Of a DNA stretch of 64,000 nucleotides, positions 27,113-36,199 are shown one piece after another; position 1 is the first letter of the stretch; each line of letters opens with the position of its first letter. The DNA comes from Streptomyces sp. Mut1 (GTDB lineage: Bacteria; Actinomycetota; Actinomycetes; Streptomycetales; Streptomycetaceae). The DNA lies in contig NZ_CP120997.1 of NCBI RefSeq assembly GCF_030719295.1, positions 4,034,501-4,098,500 on the forward strand, given 5' to 3'. The notes beneath the pieces are model-generated. The model did no database searches. It saw only the letters and a list, made by a program, of their open reading frames with translations, and had not been told where the DNA came from. A program made the position numbers and the translations under genes.

Positions 27113-28023
27113 CCCCGTGCCGTGTCCACGGTGAGCGGCGGCACGCGCCCGGCCCTCAACTCCCGCAGGCACGCCGTGAAGTCGGTGACGATGTCGTCGT
27201 CGGCCGTGATGCCCGACGAGTGCGAGGTGATCACCGTACGCGGCAGCCGCCAGCACGGATCACCGGGCGCGGCCGGCTCGTCGGGCAGCACGTCCAGCAC
27301 CGCCCGCCCCACCGCCCCCGAGCGCAGCGCCCCCTCCAGCGCCCCCAGTTCGACGGTCGCGCCCCGCCCCACGTTGAGGAACGTCGCCCCGCCCATCGCG
27401 GTGAACCGGTCCGCCCCGAAGTACCCGGCCGTCTCCGCGGTCAGCGGGAGCGCGGCGACCACCCAGCGGGCGGCCACCGGTTCGTCCGGCGCGGCGAGCG
27501 CGTCGAAGCCGGGCGGCGGTTCGCGCGGGGTGCGGGCCACGCCCACCGTCCGGATGCCGCAGGCCCGCAGCCGCGCGGCGACGGCGGAGCCGATCCGGCC
27601 GATGCCGTGCACGACGGCGGTCTGTCCGGCGACGAGCTCACCGGGGATACGGCGCCACTCGGCGCGGGCGTGCAGGGCGGTGTACTCCGGGACCGACTGG
27701 CACTCGGCGAGGATCCAGCCGAGGACGTACTGCGCGATGCGCTCGCCCATCCGGCCCACCGTCCGGGTGAGCAGCGCGGTGCGCGGCCACGGCCCGCCGT
27801 CCAGCAGGGCGTCCGTGCCGGCGTTCACGCTGTGGAACCAGACCAGGTCCGCCCCGCGCGGCGCGTCGGGCAGCGAGGCCCCCACGTAGACGTAGGGGCC
27901 GTCGCCGGGGGTACCGCGTTCGACGGGCCGGGCCGTGGCCCTTGCCAGGCCCCGCGCGGCGGTCTCGCTCACCTCGGGCCCGGCGAGGAGCCGGGCCCGG
28001 CCCAGCAGGGCGGGGGAGATCAC
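27106..28023 (-). CDS. D-isomer-specific 2-hydroxyacid dehydrogenase
   Basis: A 305-residue NAD(P)-dependent dehydrogenase. The Rossmann motif is HGIGRIGSAVAARL, and the catalytic residues appear in the ERFTAMGGATFLNVGRG region and the late HSSGITADDDI segment. The start is GTG 28023, inside the PPOX stop (GTGA overlap), so the two genes are coupled. The substrate (hydroxypyruvate, glyoxylate or similar) cannot be assigned. Confidence 0.83.
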   Translation of the reverse strand: MISPALLGRARLLAGPEVSETAARGLARATARPVERGTPGDGPYVYVGASLPDAPRGADLVWFHSVNAGTDALLDGGPWPRTALLTRTVGRMGERIAQYVLGWILAECQSVPEYTALHARAEWRRIPGELVAGQTAVVHGIGRIGSAVAARLRACGIRTVGVARTPREPPPGFDALAAPDEPVAARWVVAALPLTAETAGYFGADRFTAMGGATFLNVGRGATVELGALEGALRSGAVGRAVLDVLPDEPAAPGDPCWRLPRTVITSHSSGITADDDIVTDFTACLRELRAGRVPPLTVDTARGY

Positions 28024-28484
28024 GGGGCGAGGTGGGCGGGGAAGCCGCCCGTGGCGACCGGGCCCCAGCGCTCCGGGGTGATCCGGATGATCGACTTGCC
28101 CTGCTTCAGCATCGCCGCCCGGTACTCGTCCCAGTCGGGGTGCTCGCCGGAGATGTTCCGGAAGTACTCCACGAGCGGCTCGACCGAGTCCGGCGCGTCG
28201 ATGACCTCGGCGGATCCGTCGATCTGGACCCAGGGTCCGTTCCACTCGTCGGACAGCACGATGACGCTGACCCGCTCGTCGCGCTTGGCGTTGCGGGTCT
28301 TGGCGCGCTCGGGGTACGTGGAGACGACGATCCGGCCGGCGTCGTCCACGCCGCAGGTGAGCGGGGAGCCCTGGGGGCGGCCGTCGGCCCGGGTGGTCAG
28401 CAGGATCGCCCGGTGCCGGGGCCGCACGAACGCCAGCAGGTCGTCGAGTTCCACGGCGGTGTTGGTCGCGATGTTGGGTGCCAT
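28020..28484 (-). CDS. PPOX-class (pyridoxamine-phosphate-oxidase-fold) protein, probably F420-dependent
   Basis: A 154-residue split-barrel flavin/F420-binding protein. It has LLTTRADGRPQGSPL near the start and RAKTRNAKRDERVSV, features shared with actinobacterial F420-dependent PPOX enzymes, and ends with RWGPVATGG. It is coupled to the downstream dehydrogenase. ATG 28484 is the natural start. Confidence 0.82.
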   Translation of the reverse strand: MAPNIATNTAVELDDLLAFVRPRHRAILLTTRADGRPQGSPLTCGVDDAGRIVVSTYPERAKTRNAKRDERVSVIVLSDEWNGPWVQIDGSAEVIDAPDSVEPLVEYFRNISGEHPDWDEYRAAMLKQGKSIIRITPERWGPVATGGFPAHLAP

Positions 28485-28510
28485 GGAACCGACCTTACGA
28501 CCGGGGAGCG

Positions 28511-29329
28511 TCAGACGGCGGGCAGGGAATCGCCCTGTACGGCCTGGACGTCCAGCTCGATGCGGAGTGTGGTGCCGATCGCCGAGATGCCGGCCTGGAC
28601 CACCTGGTTGTAGTTCATGGCGAAGTCCTCGCGGTGCAGCTCGGCCGTCGCGCTGAAGGCGGCGCGCACCCCGCCCCACGGGTCGGGGCCGGTGCCGAGG
28701 TAGCTCAGGTCGAGGTCGATGGGCCGCTCGACGCCGCGCAGGGTCAGCTTGCCGTGCACGGTCCAGCGGTCGGGCCCGGCCGGGGTCAGCCCGCTGGAGC
28801 GGTAGGTGATCTCGGGGAACCGGTCGGCGTCCAGGAAGTCGGGCGAGCGCAGGTGCTTGTCCCGCATGCCGTTGTCGGTGTCGATGCTCGCCGCGCTGAT
28901 CACGGCGTCCACGCGGGAGTTCTGGACGTCCTGTGCGATCTCGACGCGCCCGGAGAATTCGGTGAACCGGCCGTGCACGCTGGAGATCCCCAGGTGCTGC
29001 GCGACCGCCCCGACCGAGGAGTGCGCCGGGTCCAGCGACCAGGTGCCCGGCGGCGGCAGCTCCACGCCGCCCTGGCGGTTCAGCACGACCGTCCCGGCCT
29101 CGACCCGGCCGCTCGCCGTGACGAGGGCCGTGGAGGCGGCGGGGGCGTACCCGACCGCCGTCACGATCACCGTGTACGCGCCCGCGGACAGCGGGGTCTC
29201 GGCGCGTACCGCCCCGGCCTCGTCGGCGGCGGCGCGCAGCACCTGCGTGCCGGTCATGTCGGTGACCGTCACGACCGCGTGCTGGACGGCCCAGCCGTCC
29301 CGCGTCCGTACCTGTGCGCGAAGTCCCAT
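28511..29329 (-). CDS. YceI family protein with N-terminal carboxypeptidase-regulatory-like domain
   Basis: A 272-residue protein in two parts. Residues about 1-80 form a small beta-sandwich of the carboxypeptidase-regulatory (transthyretin-like) type, with the pattern of V..A...VTDM...VLRAA..EAG then AGAYTVIVTAVGY. Residues about 90-272 are a YceI lipocalin-like barrel that binds an isoprenoid-type lipid. ATG 29329 follows AAGGAGAG. No signal peptide is seen, so it is probably cytoplasmic. The same small domain occurs in the next gene downstream of the intergenic gap, the MFS fusion. Confidence 0.82.
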   Translation of the reverse strand: MGLRAQVRTRDGWAVQHAVVTVTDMTGTQVLRAAADEAGAVRAETPLSAGAYTVIVTAVGYAPAASTALVTASGRVEAGTVVLNRQGGVELPPPGTWSLDPAHSSVGAVAQHLGISSVHGRFTEFSGRVEIAQDVQNSRVDAVISAASIDTDNGMRDKHLRSPDFLDADRFPEITYRSSGLTPAGPDRWTVHGKLTLRGVERPIDLDLSYLGTGPDPWGGVRAAFSATAELHREDFAMNYNQVVQAGISAIGTTLRIELDVQAVQGDSLPAV

Positions 29330-29555
29330 CCCGTTCTCTCTCTCCTTGCTCAGTGGCCCGCCCGGTCCCCGGGCCGGGCCACTCAATGAGTCGGGCCCCG
29401 GGGCGGGGGCGGCAGGCCGTCCCCTGCCTGCCGTCCCCGCCACCGGGGCCCATTTCCACCGGCCGGTGCGGCGCCTCCGCTCGAAACGCCGCCCCCGCCA
29501 GGGGTCTTGTGGGTCCGTGGGGTATGCCCCGGACCGCTCGGGTTACTCGCCCGTC
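29330..29555. promoter_or_regulatory. Intergenic region between MFS-fusion stop and YceI start
   Basis: 226 nt, both flanking genes on the minus strand. It should hold the YceI promoter. No convincing terminator hairpin or operator was recognised. Confidence 0.3.
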
Positions 29556-32045
29556 CTACTCACCGGGGTGGGCGAGCTCGATGTCGTGGCCGTCGACCCC
29601 GTGACCGGCCACGGTCAGGGCGCCGGCCACCGGCGGGTAGCCGGTCGCGATGACCGAGTACTCGCCCGCGTCCAGGTCGGCGAAGGCGTACGCCCCGTCC
29701 TCCCCGGTCGTCGAGTTGGCGATCACGTTGCCGGCCGCGTCGACCAGCGTGACCCGGGCGTCCGGCAGCGGGCGGCGGCTCGCACCGGCCCGCACGATGC
29801 CCTGGACCAGCGCACCGGCCCGCAGCGCGGCGTCGACCCGGGTGATCCCCTGGCCGCCGATCTCGACCGGCAGGGCCAGCGGGCGGAATCCGGCCGCGTT
29901 GACCGCGACGGTCACCGCACCGGGGACCAGCTCACCGAAGGTGAAGTCGCCCGTCTCACCGGACTTGCCGGTGGCCAGCACGTCGCCGCGCACATCGGTC
30001 ACGATGACCATGGCGTCCGCGACCGGTGTGCCGCTCTCGGCGGCCCGCACGATGCCGGCGAGGCCGCTCGTACCGGAGAGCAGGATGTCGTACGCCAGCG
30101 GCTCCTCGCCGACGACCACGGTGGAGGCCTGCGGCTGGAAGCCGTCGGCGGACGCGATCAGCACGTACGAACCGGCGCCCGGGGCGTCCAGGGTGTATCG
30201 GCCGTCGTCCTGTGCGGCGGCGATGCCCAGCTGACGGCCGCCGAGCGAGATCAGCGTGACGGCGGCCCGGCCGACGGGAGCGCCTTCGGCGCCGCGCACC
30301 ACACCGTGGATGGCGGTGCCGCTCTTGGCGAAGTCCACCGGGGCGTCCGCGACCGTGCCCTCGGCCGTGTCCACCGCGGTGACTCCGGCGGCTCCCTCGG
30401 CGACGGCCTCGGCCGTACCCGCGGGGACTCCGGCGAGCGCCTCGGCCTTGTCGGGGGTGTCGTTGCCGGCCCTCGTCCTGAGCGCGACCTCCTTGATGAA
30501 GATCGTGATCAGGAAGGAGACCAGCGCGGCCGGAGCGGCGTACAGGAAGACGTCACCGACGCCGTGCCCGTAGGCGGCCTCCACGACCGTACGGAAGGCC
30601 GGGGGCAGCTTGTCCAGGTCGGGGATTCCCCCGCCGCCGGTGCCGCCGTGGCCCAGGGCCGCACCCTCGGGACCGAGGTCCGCCAGGCCGGTCTTGACGT
30701 AGTGGGTGACGCGGTTGGCCATGACGGCGCCCAGCGCCGAGACACCGATCGCACCACCGAGGGAACGGAAGAACGTGACGACGGAGCTGGCCGAACCGAG
30801 GTCGGACGGGTCCACCTGGTTCTGCGTGGCGAGCACCAGGTTCTGCATCATCATGCCGATGCCGAGACCCATGACGAACATGTAGACGGCGATGTGCCAG
30901 TACGTCGTGTCGTAGCGGATCGTGCCGAGCATGCCCAGGCCGGCGGTGACCAGGAAGCCACCGCTGACCAGCCAGGCCTTCCAGCGGCCGGTCTTGGTGA
31001 TGATCTGGCCGGAGACGGTCGAGGAGAGGAACAGACCGCCGATCATCGGGATCGTCATCACACCGGACATCGTCGGCGACTTGCCGCGCGCCAGCTGGAA
31101 GTACTGGCTGAAGAAGACGGTGCCGGCGAACATCGCGATGCCGACGAACAGCGAGGCGAGCGAGGCGAGCGTGATGGTCCGGTTGCGGAAGAGCCGCAGC
31201 GGGATGATCGGCTCGCTGGCACGGGACTCGGTGAAGACGAAGACCAGGGTGAGCAACACGGAGCCCGCGAGCATCACGCCGGTCTGCCAGGACATCCAGT
31301 CGTACTTGTCGCCCGCGAACGTCACCCACAGGAGCAGCAGCGAGACGGCGGCGCTGATGAAGAACGCGCCGGTCCAGTCGACCTTGACCTCGCGCTTGAC
31401 GACCGGGAGCTTCAGGGTCTTCTGGAGCACGATGAGGGCGATGACCGCGAACGGCACACCCACGTAGAAGCACCAGCGCCAGCCCATCCAGCTGGTGTCG
31501 GTGATGACACCGCCGAGCAGCGGGCCGCCGACGGTGGCGACGGCGAAGACCGCGCCGATGTAGCCGCTGTAACGGCCGCGCTCGCGCGGGGCGATCATCG
31601 CGGCCATCACGATCTGGGCGAGCGCGGAGAGCCCGCCGACGCCGATGCCCTGCACCACACGGCAGACGATCAGCATGCCGCTGCTGGTCGACAGACCGGC
31701 GACGACCGAGCCCGCGACGTAGATGAGGAGTGCTATCTGGACCAGCAGCTTCTTGCTGAACAGGTCGGAGAGCTTGCCCCACAGCGGGGTGGTCGCCGTC
31801 ATCGCCAGCAGCGAGGCCGTGACGACCCAGGTGTAGGCGCTCTGGCCGCCGCCCAGGTCGGAGATGATTTCCGGCAGGGCGTTGGAGACGACGGTGGACG
31901 ACAGGATCGCGACGAACATCCCGAGCAGCAGCCCGGCGAGTGCTTCCATGATCTGCCGGTGTGTCATCGGCGTGCCGTCGGAGGCGTCGTGCCCTCCGTG
32001 CTTGGCGTGGCCGCCCCGCACACCACTTGGTGTGGTCGTAGCCAT
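29556..32045 (-). CDS. MFS (DHA2) transporter fused to three carboxypeptidase-regulatory-like domains
   Basis: An 829-residue protein, far longer than the usual 480-550 for DHA2 pumps. Residues about 30-545 are the 14-helix transporter (AILSSTVVSNALPEI in helix 1, GKLSDLFSKKLL in the motif A loop). An Ala/Glu-rich linker leads to three tandem beta-sandwich repeats of about 75 residues (about 600-829), each with I.GVVR/GIVR, then VTL/VTD, then G.Y/F.F..L..G.Y. ATG 32045 follows AAGGACTT. It lies 23 nt downstream of a MarR gene and is likely co-transcribed. The repeats may sense a ligand or contact the envelope; this is inference. Confidence 0.87.
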   Translation of the reverse strand: MATTTPSGVRGGHAKHGGHDASDGTPMTHRQIMEALAGLLLGMFVAILSSTVVSNALPEIISDLGGGQSAYTWVVTASLLAMTATTPLWGKLSDLFSKKLLVQIALLIYVAGSVVAGLSTSSGMLIVCRVVQGIGVGGLSALAQIVMAAMIAPRERGRYSGYIGAVFAVATVGGPLLGGVITDTSWMGWRWCFYVGVPFAVIALIVLQKTLKLPVVKREVKVDWTGAFFISAAVSLLLLWVTFAGDKYDWMSWQTGVMLAGSVLLTLVFVFTESRASEPIIPLRLFRNRTITLASLASLFVGIAMFAGTVFFSQYFQLARGKSPTMSGVMTIPMIGGLFLSSTVSGQIITKTGRWKAWLVSGGFLVTAGLGMLGTIRYDTTYWHIAVYMFVMGLGIGMMMQNLVLATQNQVDPSDLGSASSVVTFFRSLGGAIGVSALGAVMANRVTHYVKTGLADLGPEGAALGHGGTGGGGIPDLDKLPPAFRTVVEAAYGHGVGDVFLYAAPAALVSFLITIFIKEVALRTRAGNDTPDKAEALAGVPAGTAEAVAEGAAGVTAVDTAEGTVADAPVDFAKSGTAIHGVVRGAEGAPVGRAAVTLISLGGRQLGIAAAQDDGRYTLDAPGAGSYVLIASADGFQPQASTVVVGEEPLAYDILLSGTSGLAGIVRAAESGTPVADAMVIVTDVRGDVLATGKSGETGDFTFGELVPGAVTVAVNAAGFRPLALPVEIGGQGITRVDAALRAGALVQGIVRAGASRRPLPDARVTLVDAAGNVIANSTTGEDGAYAFADLDAGEYSVIATGYPPVAGALTVAGHGVDGHDIELAHPGE

Positions 32046-32068
32046 TTAAGTCCTTGTCCTTGCTTCTG

Positions 32069-32617
32069 TTACACGGGTGTACGGGTGTACGAGTCGTCCT
32101 GGCTGTCGGCCTGACGCGAGCGGCAGTCACCGCTGTGCTTCCCCGGGGCGCATCCTCCGGCGCCGCGGCAGGAGAAGCTGTCGCGCAGGCGGGCCAGCAA
32201 CGTGATGAGCTGTCCGACCTCGTCGTCGGACCAGTCCTGAAGGTGACTGGCGAACATCTCGGTCGACCGTCGGTAGAGCTCGTCGAGCATTCCGTCCCCG
32301 GCGGGGGTCAGCCGCAGGATGCGGGAGCGTTTGTCCGCCGGGTCGGGGAACCGTTCGATCCAGCCGCGTTCCGTCACATGGGCGACGTGCCGGCTGGTCA
32401 CCGACATGTCGACCGACAGGAGCTCGGCCAGCCGGCTGATCCGCATCTCCCCGTGCCGCCTCAGCAAGGTCAGCACGGCGGCGGACCCACCGGGGCACTC
32501 GGCGGGAAGGATGCGGGCGAGACCTCGCTTGACGGCTCCGATGGCGCTCAGCTGACGGGCCAGTTCTTCGTACTGACTCCGTTCGGCCACGGAACCCCCA
32601 GACGTCTCACCGGTCAT
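32069..32617 (-). CDS. MarR-family transcriptional regulator with Cys-containing tail
   Basis: A 182-residue MarR protein. The winged helix is about 45-115 (MRISRLAELLSVDMSVTSRHV, then ERFPDPADKRSRILRLT in parts). The C-terminal tail holds three cysteines (SCRGAGGCAP, GDC), unusual for MarR, which could sense oxidants or metals. ATG 32617 is preferred because two operator-like repeats lie just upstream; ATG 32638 is an in-frame alternative within the first of them. It heads the operon with the MFS fusion. Confidence 0.85.
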   Translation of the reverse strand: MTGETSGGSVAERSQYEELARQLSAIGAVKRGLARILPAECPGGSAAVLTLLRRHGEMRISRLAELLSVDMSVTSRHVAHVTERGWIERFPDPADKRSRILRLTPAGDGMLDELYRRSTEMFASHLQDWSDDEVGQLITLLARLRDSFSCRGAGGCAPGKHSGDCRSRQADSQDDSYTRTPV

Positions 32618-32620
32618 CTT

Positions 32621-32664
32621 GTTGCTTAGGGCAACCATAGAAGCCGTTGGTTGCTGCAGGCAAA
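32621..32664. promoter_or_regulatory. Two GTTGC-N5-GCAA(C) repeats, MarR operator candidates
   Basis: GTTGCTTAGGGCAAC at 32621-32635 is a perfect repeat; GTTGCTGCAGGCAAA at 32650-32664 is a near copy 29 bp away. Both lie directly upstream of the MarR start, suggesting autoregulation. Confidence 0.6.
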
Positions 32665-32838
32665 CGAAAAGGGGCTTGCTGGAGTAAAGGAACGCAAAAG
32701 GCTGCGTAGGGTGCTGGTCAAACCCGCAGGGTCTGCGGTAGTGGGGCGTCGGGTGTGTCGCGCGCCACAGGGGTGGTGGATCGGGAGGCGGAGCCCGGGG
32801 GTTGGGCCGTTCGGCCGAGTTCGCTAGTGTCCTGCGAC

Positions 32839-33060
32839 ATGGCACACAATCCCCACGCACCGCAGGGTCCCGAGGGCTCCCACGACCCGGCCGGCAGCAC
32901 CCAGATGTTCCGCGCCTTCGTCGACGAGGGCGAGCCGCAGCGCCGGCAGCAGCCCGCGGCCGTCTCCGCCTCCTCTTCCGGGCCGAGGACCGGCCTGATC
33001 GTCGGGATCGTCGCGGTGGTCATCGTGCTCGGCGCGGTCGCCTGGCTCGCATTCGGCTGA
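32839..33060 (+). CDS. Small single-TM protein of unknown function
   Basis: A 73-residue protein. The first 48 residues are polar (Pro, Gln, Ser-rich), followed by one hydrophobic helix ending at the C-terminus (GLIVGIVAVVIVLGAVAWLAF), a tail-anchored layout. No known domain. It has Streptomyces-like codon use, and its stop is 25 nt from the convergent lipoprotein gene stop. Confidence 0.6.
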   Translation: MAHNPHAPQGPEGSHDPAGSTQMFRAFVDEGEPQRRQQPAAVSASSSGPRTGLIVGIVAVVIVLGAVAWLAFG

Positions 33061-33085
33061 CCGGTCCCCAGCTCCTCGTCCCTCG

Positions 33086-33877
33086 TCACTTCCAGGCGGC
33101 GGTGACGTCCCGGGTCTCGACACGCATACCCAGGGGCACCCGCCAGGCGTCCACACAGACGGTGTACGTCTTCTTCCGCGCCGCTCCCGCGTCGATCGGC
33201 GCGGGCAGCGGCGCTGTCGATTCCAGGGTCGCCCAGTCGACCCCCAGCCCGCCGATGACATGCGTGGCGAAGGTGACGGTCCCCGACCGCACGGGCACCC
33301 CTCCGCTGTTACGGAACTCCACGGTCACCTTCTCGCACCAGCGGTCGTCCGCCGCCGCCCGCACGGGCGCGCCCACATGGAGCACGGCGGGGCCGGTGGG
33401 CGCGGTGGGGCTGGTGGGGTCCGTGGGTCGGGACGGGCTCGCGGGGTCAGTGGTGCCGGGGGTGCCGTGCGGGGGTGCTGTGGTTCCCGTGGCCGGTGCG
33501 GCGGGTGAGCCGGACGGTCCGGGTGAGCTGGTCGTACGGCCGGCGGCGGACCCGGAGGCGGACCCCGGGCCACCGGGGTGCGCCCTGTCCGTGCCCCCGC
33601 CCCTGCTCGCCCCCGGCGACGGACTCGCGCCGCCGTCCCCCTTCGTACCGCTCCGGGCCCCGTCCAGCGGGATCAGCGTGACGCCGTCCGAGGGCGCGAC
33701 GGCCCCCGAAGGCCCTCGACCCGGCCCCGTGGCGGCCGCGCCGAGCGCCGTATAGCCGTCGTCGCCGCCACCCGCCCCGCCGCAGCCCGCCAGCGCGCCG
33801 CCCAGGAACAGCACGGCCGCCGAGGCTGTGAGCAAGGCGCCTCGGCGGCCGGCGGTGACGCGTGTCTGACGTCGCAT
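33086..33877 (-). CDS. Putative lipoprotein
   Basis: A 263-residue protein. It has an Arg-rich start, hydrophobic core and lipobox LAGC (Cys near 32), so it is likely anchored to the outer face of the membrane. Residues about 60-165 are a Pro/Ser/Thr/Gly-rich linker, followed by a beta-rich domain of about 95 residues with two cysteines (DRWCEKVTV, YTVCVDAW) that may form a disulfide. Function unknown. Confidence 0.75.
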   Translation of the reverse strand: MRRQTRVTAGRRGALLTASAAVLFLGGALAGCGGAGGGDDGYTALGAAATGPGRGPSGAVAPSDGVTLIPLDGARSGTKGDGGASPSPGASRGGGTDRAHPGGPGSASGSAAGRTTSSPGPSGSPAAPATGTTAPPHGTPGTTDPASPSRPTDPTSPTAPTGPAVLHVGAPVRAAADDRWCEKVTVEFRNSGGVPVRSGTVTFATHVIGGLGVDWATLESTAPLPAPIDAGAARKKTYTVCVDAWRVPLGMRVETRDVTAAWK

Positions 33878-33945
33878 CGCGCCAGTGTGCCTGACGCACC
33901 GTCAGTTATGAACCCCTGCGGTCCGGTTCCGGTTCGTCGTCCGGT

Positions 33946-34812
33946 TCAGTCGGCGATGAGCCCTTCCCTGAGCTGGGCGAGGGTGCGGGTCAGCAGGCGC
34001 GAGACGTGCATCTGGGAGATGCCGACCTCCTCGCCGATCTGCGACTGGGTCATGTTGGCGAAGAACCGCAGCATGATGATCTGCCGTTCACGCGGCGGGA
34101 GTTTGGCCAGCAGCGGCTTGAGCGACTCGCGGTACTCGACGCCTTCCAGCGCCGCGTCCTCGTAGCCCAGCCGGTCGGCCAGCGAGCCCTCGCCGCCGTC
34201 GTCCTCGGGGGAGGGCGAGTCGAGCGAGGAGGCGGTGTAGGCGTTGCCCACGGCGAGGCCGTCGACGACCTCCTCCTCGGAGACGCCGAGCGCCTTGGCC
34301 AGCTCCGGGACGGTCGGGGAGCGGTCGAGCTTCTGGGCGAGCTCGTCGCTGGCCCGGGTCAGGGCGAGCCGCAGCTCCTGGAGCCGGCGCGGCACGCGCA
34401 CCGACCACGAGGTGTCGCGGAAGAACCGCTTGATCTCGCCGACGACGGTGGGCATCGCGAACGTCGGGAATTCGACGCCCCGTTCGCAGTCGAATCGGTC
34501 GATCGCCTTGATCAGGCCGATCGTGCCGACCTGGACGATGTCCTCCATCGGTTCGTTGCGGCTCCGGAACCGCGCCGCGGCGTAACGCACCAGCGGCAGG
34601 TTGAGCTCGATCAGTGTGTCCCGCACATAGGCGCGCTCCGGAGTGTCGGTTCCCCCGGGGCCCGGAGCGGGCCCCAGTGCGGCGAGCCGCAGGAACAGGG
34701 AGCGGGACAGCGTGCGGGTGTCGATGGCTTCCGGCGAGCTGGTGAGCGCAACGGGTGCGGGAGCGCTCTTGGTGAGCGTGAGCACCTTCGAGCTGCCCTG
34801 TTCTTCGGACAT
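33946..34812 (-). CDS. sigN: SigB/F/G-family RNA polymerase sigma factor, probable SigN
   Basis: A 288-residue group 3 sigma factor. Region 2 is about 75-145 ([38 protein letters not shown]), region 3 about 150-215, and region 4 about 230-285 ([34 protein letters not shown]). Genes of this family respond to stress and development. It lies downstream of a second paralog; this arrangement and the upp neighbourhood match sigN-sigF of S. coelicolor, so the name is by synteny recalled from memory. A matching stress-type promoter lies upstream at 34881-34906. Confidence 0.85.
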   Translation of the reverse strand: MSEEQGSSKVLTLTKSAPAPVALTSSPEAIDTRTLSRSLFLRLAALGPAPGPGGTDTPERAYVRDTLIELNLPLVRYAAARFRSRNEPMEDIVQVGTIGLIKAIDRFDCERGVEFPTFAMPTVVGEIKRFFRDTSWSVRVPRRLQELRLALTRASDELAQKLDRSPTVPELAKALGVSEEEVVDGLAVGNAYTASSLDSPSPEDDGGEGSLADRLGYEDAALEGVEYRESLKPLLAKLPPRERQIIMLRFFANMTQSQIGEEVGISQMHVSRLLTRTLAQLREGLIAD

Positions 34813-34880
34813 GCCACCCCCTTGAGGTCGCGGACGGTCGCGGTGGCCACGACCATCGGAGGAACGCAGCCTCCACCTGA

Positions 34881-34906
34881 ATACCGGAGGCGGGGCTGCG
34901 GCAAAC
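34881..34906 (-). promoter_or_regulatory. SigB/F-type promoter upstream of sigN
   Basis: On the minus strand GTTTGC (34906-34901), 14-nt spacer, CGGTAT (34886-34881). This fits the GTTT-N14-16-GGGTAT class recognised by SigB-like factors and lies about 70 nt from the sigma gene start, implying auto- or cross-regulation. Confidence 0.55.
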
Positions 34907-34947
34907 GCGCTTCCCGCAGAATGTCACATGTCGGCAACACGCTGTAG

Positions 34948-34965
34948 TGACTTGTCGACAAGTCA
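34948..34965. promoter_or_regulatory. 18-bp perfect palindrome between sigF and sigN
   Basis: TGACTTGTCGACAAGTCA reads the same on both strands. It lies about 40 bp upstream of the sigma-type promoter and about 80 bp past the upstream sigma gene stop. Operator candidate for an unknown dimeric regulator. Confidence 0.5.
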
Positions 34966-35046
34966 AGGGGGAGTCTGTGCAGTTAACAAGGGGTGTGAGG
35001 CTTTTGGCTGACGGGAAACGCCCCGAGGACGGTCTACCCGTTCGAG

Positions 35047-36000
35047 CTACGCTTCGATCCTGTTTGCTGACCGAAGTCGAGCGAAACTTCGGGCCAGGAG
35101 CCTTGACACGTGCATCTGGGAGACACCCAGTTCGGCACTGATCTGCGACTGAGTCAGGTTGCTGTAGTACCGCAGCAGCAGGATGCGCTGCTCGCGCTCG
35201 GGCAGTTGTACGAGCAGATGCCGGACCAGGTCCCGGTGCTCGACGCCCGCAAGGGCCGGGTCCTCGTAGCCGAGGCGGTCCAGGAGTCCGGGCAGCCCGT
35301 CGCCCTCCTGGGCCGCCTCCAGCGAGGTGGCGTGGTACGAGCGGCCGGCCTCGATGCAGGCCAGCACCTCCTCCTCGGAGATCTTCAGCCGCTCGGCGAT
35401 CTCCGCGGTGGTGGGGGAGCGCCCGTGAGCCGTCGTCAGGTCCTCGGTGGCGCCGGTGACCTGGACCCACAGCTCGTGGAGCCGGCGGGGTACGTGGACG
35501 GTGCGCACGTTGTCCCGGAAGTACCGTTTGATCTCGCCGACCACGGTGGGCATGGCGAATGTCGGGAACTGGACGCCGCGTTCGGGGTCGAAGCGGTCGA
35601 TCGCGTTGATCAGGCCGATGGTGCCGACCTGGACGACGTCCTCCATCGGCTCGTTGCGGCTGCGGAAGCGCGCGGCGGCGTACCGCACGAGGGGGAGGTT
35701 TGCCTCGATCAGTGCGGTCCGCACCCGGTCGTGCTCCGGGGTGCCCGGTTCGAGGCCCTTGAGCCGGCCGAAGAGCACCTGGGTGAGCGCCCGGGTGTCC
35801 GCGCCCCGCGACCTGGCGGGCGTGACCGTCTCGTCCGGGGTCTCGGTCTCGATCTCGATCGTCCGCACCGCGCCCGGTGCCTGGGCCGACCCGGCCGGCG
35901 GCACCGTCGGCGCCGCCTGGTGGGCCGGCGCCGCCGGAGGGGTGGCCTGGGCCGGTTGATGGGTCTGGGGAGGCACTTGAGGCGCTGTACTGGCCGGCAC
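35047..36000 (-). CDS. sigF: SigB/F/G-family RNA polymerase sigma factor, probable SigF
   Basis: A 317-residue group 3 sigma factor with a Pro/Gln/Ala-rich N-terminal extension of about 50 residues. Region 2 ([38 protein letters not shown]) and region 4 ([34 protein letters not shown]) are very close to the neighbouring paralog. SigF acts in late spore development in Streptomyces; naming is by synteny with the sigN-sigF pair. The start is GTG 36000, after AAGGGG. Upstream, three TTGAC motifs lie at 36021-36048 (complement), possibly a regulator site. Confidence 0.85.
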   Translation of the reverse strand: MPASTAPQVPPQTHQPAQATPPAAPAHQAAPTVPPAGSAQAPGAVRTIEIETETPDETVTPARSRGADTRALTQVLFGRLKGLEPGTPEHDRVRTALIEANLPLVRYAAARFRSRNEPMEDVVQVGTIGLINAIDRFDPERGVQFPTFAMPTVVGEIKRYFRDNVRTVHVPRRLHELWVQVTGATEDLTTAHGRSPTTAEIAERLKISEEEVLACIEAGRSYHATSLEAAQEGDGLPGLLDRLGYEDPALAGVEHRDLVRHLLVQLPEREQRILLLRYYSNLTQSQISAELGVSQMHVSRLLARSFARLRSANRIEA

Positions 36001-36156
36001 GGTGACGCCACCCCTTCGCGGTCAACTTCGGTCAATTCATCCGTCAAAAGCGGTCATAGCATCACAAGACATGACCACTATGTGCAAGCACCCCATAGCG
36101 CCGTGTTGACCCGGCCTTGGTTTAAAACGTCTCGCCATGGCCTCATCACAAAGAAA

Positions 36157-36183
36157 AGCCCCTCACCGGCACGGTGAGGGGCT
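36157..36183 (-). terminator. Rho-independent terminator of the Dabb gene
   Basis: A perfect 12-bp stem (AGCCCCTCACCG and its complement) with a 3-nt loop, followed on the minus strand by TTTTCTTTG. It begins 17 nt after the Dabb stop. Confidence 0.85.
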
Positions 36184-36199
36184 CGCAGGGCCGAAGCCG

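Noticed and set aside
28806..32114. A continuous plus-strand frame of about 1100 codons opposite the YceI and MFS-fusion genes
   Set aside because: Antisense shadow of GC-rich genes; the product is low-complexity and without domains, while the minus strand encodes clear MFS and YceI proteins.
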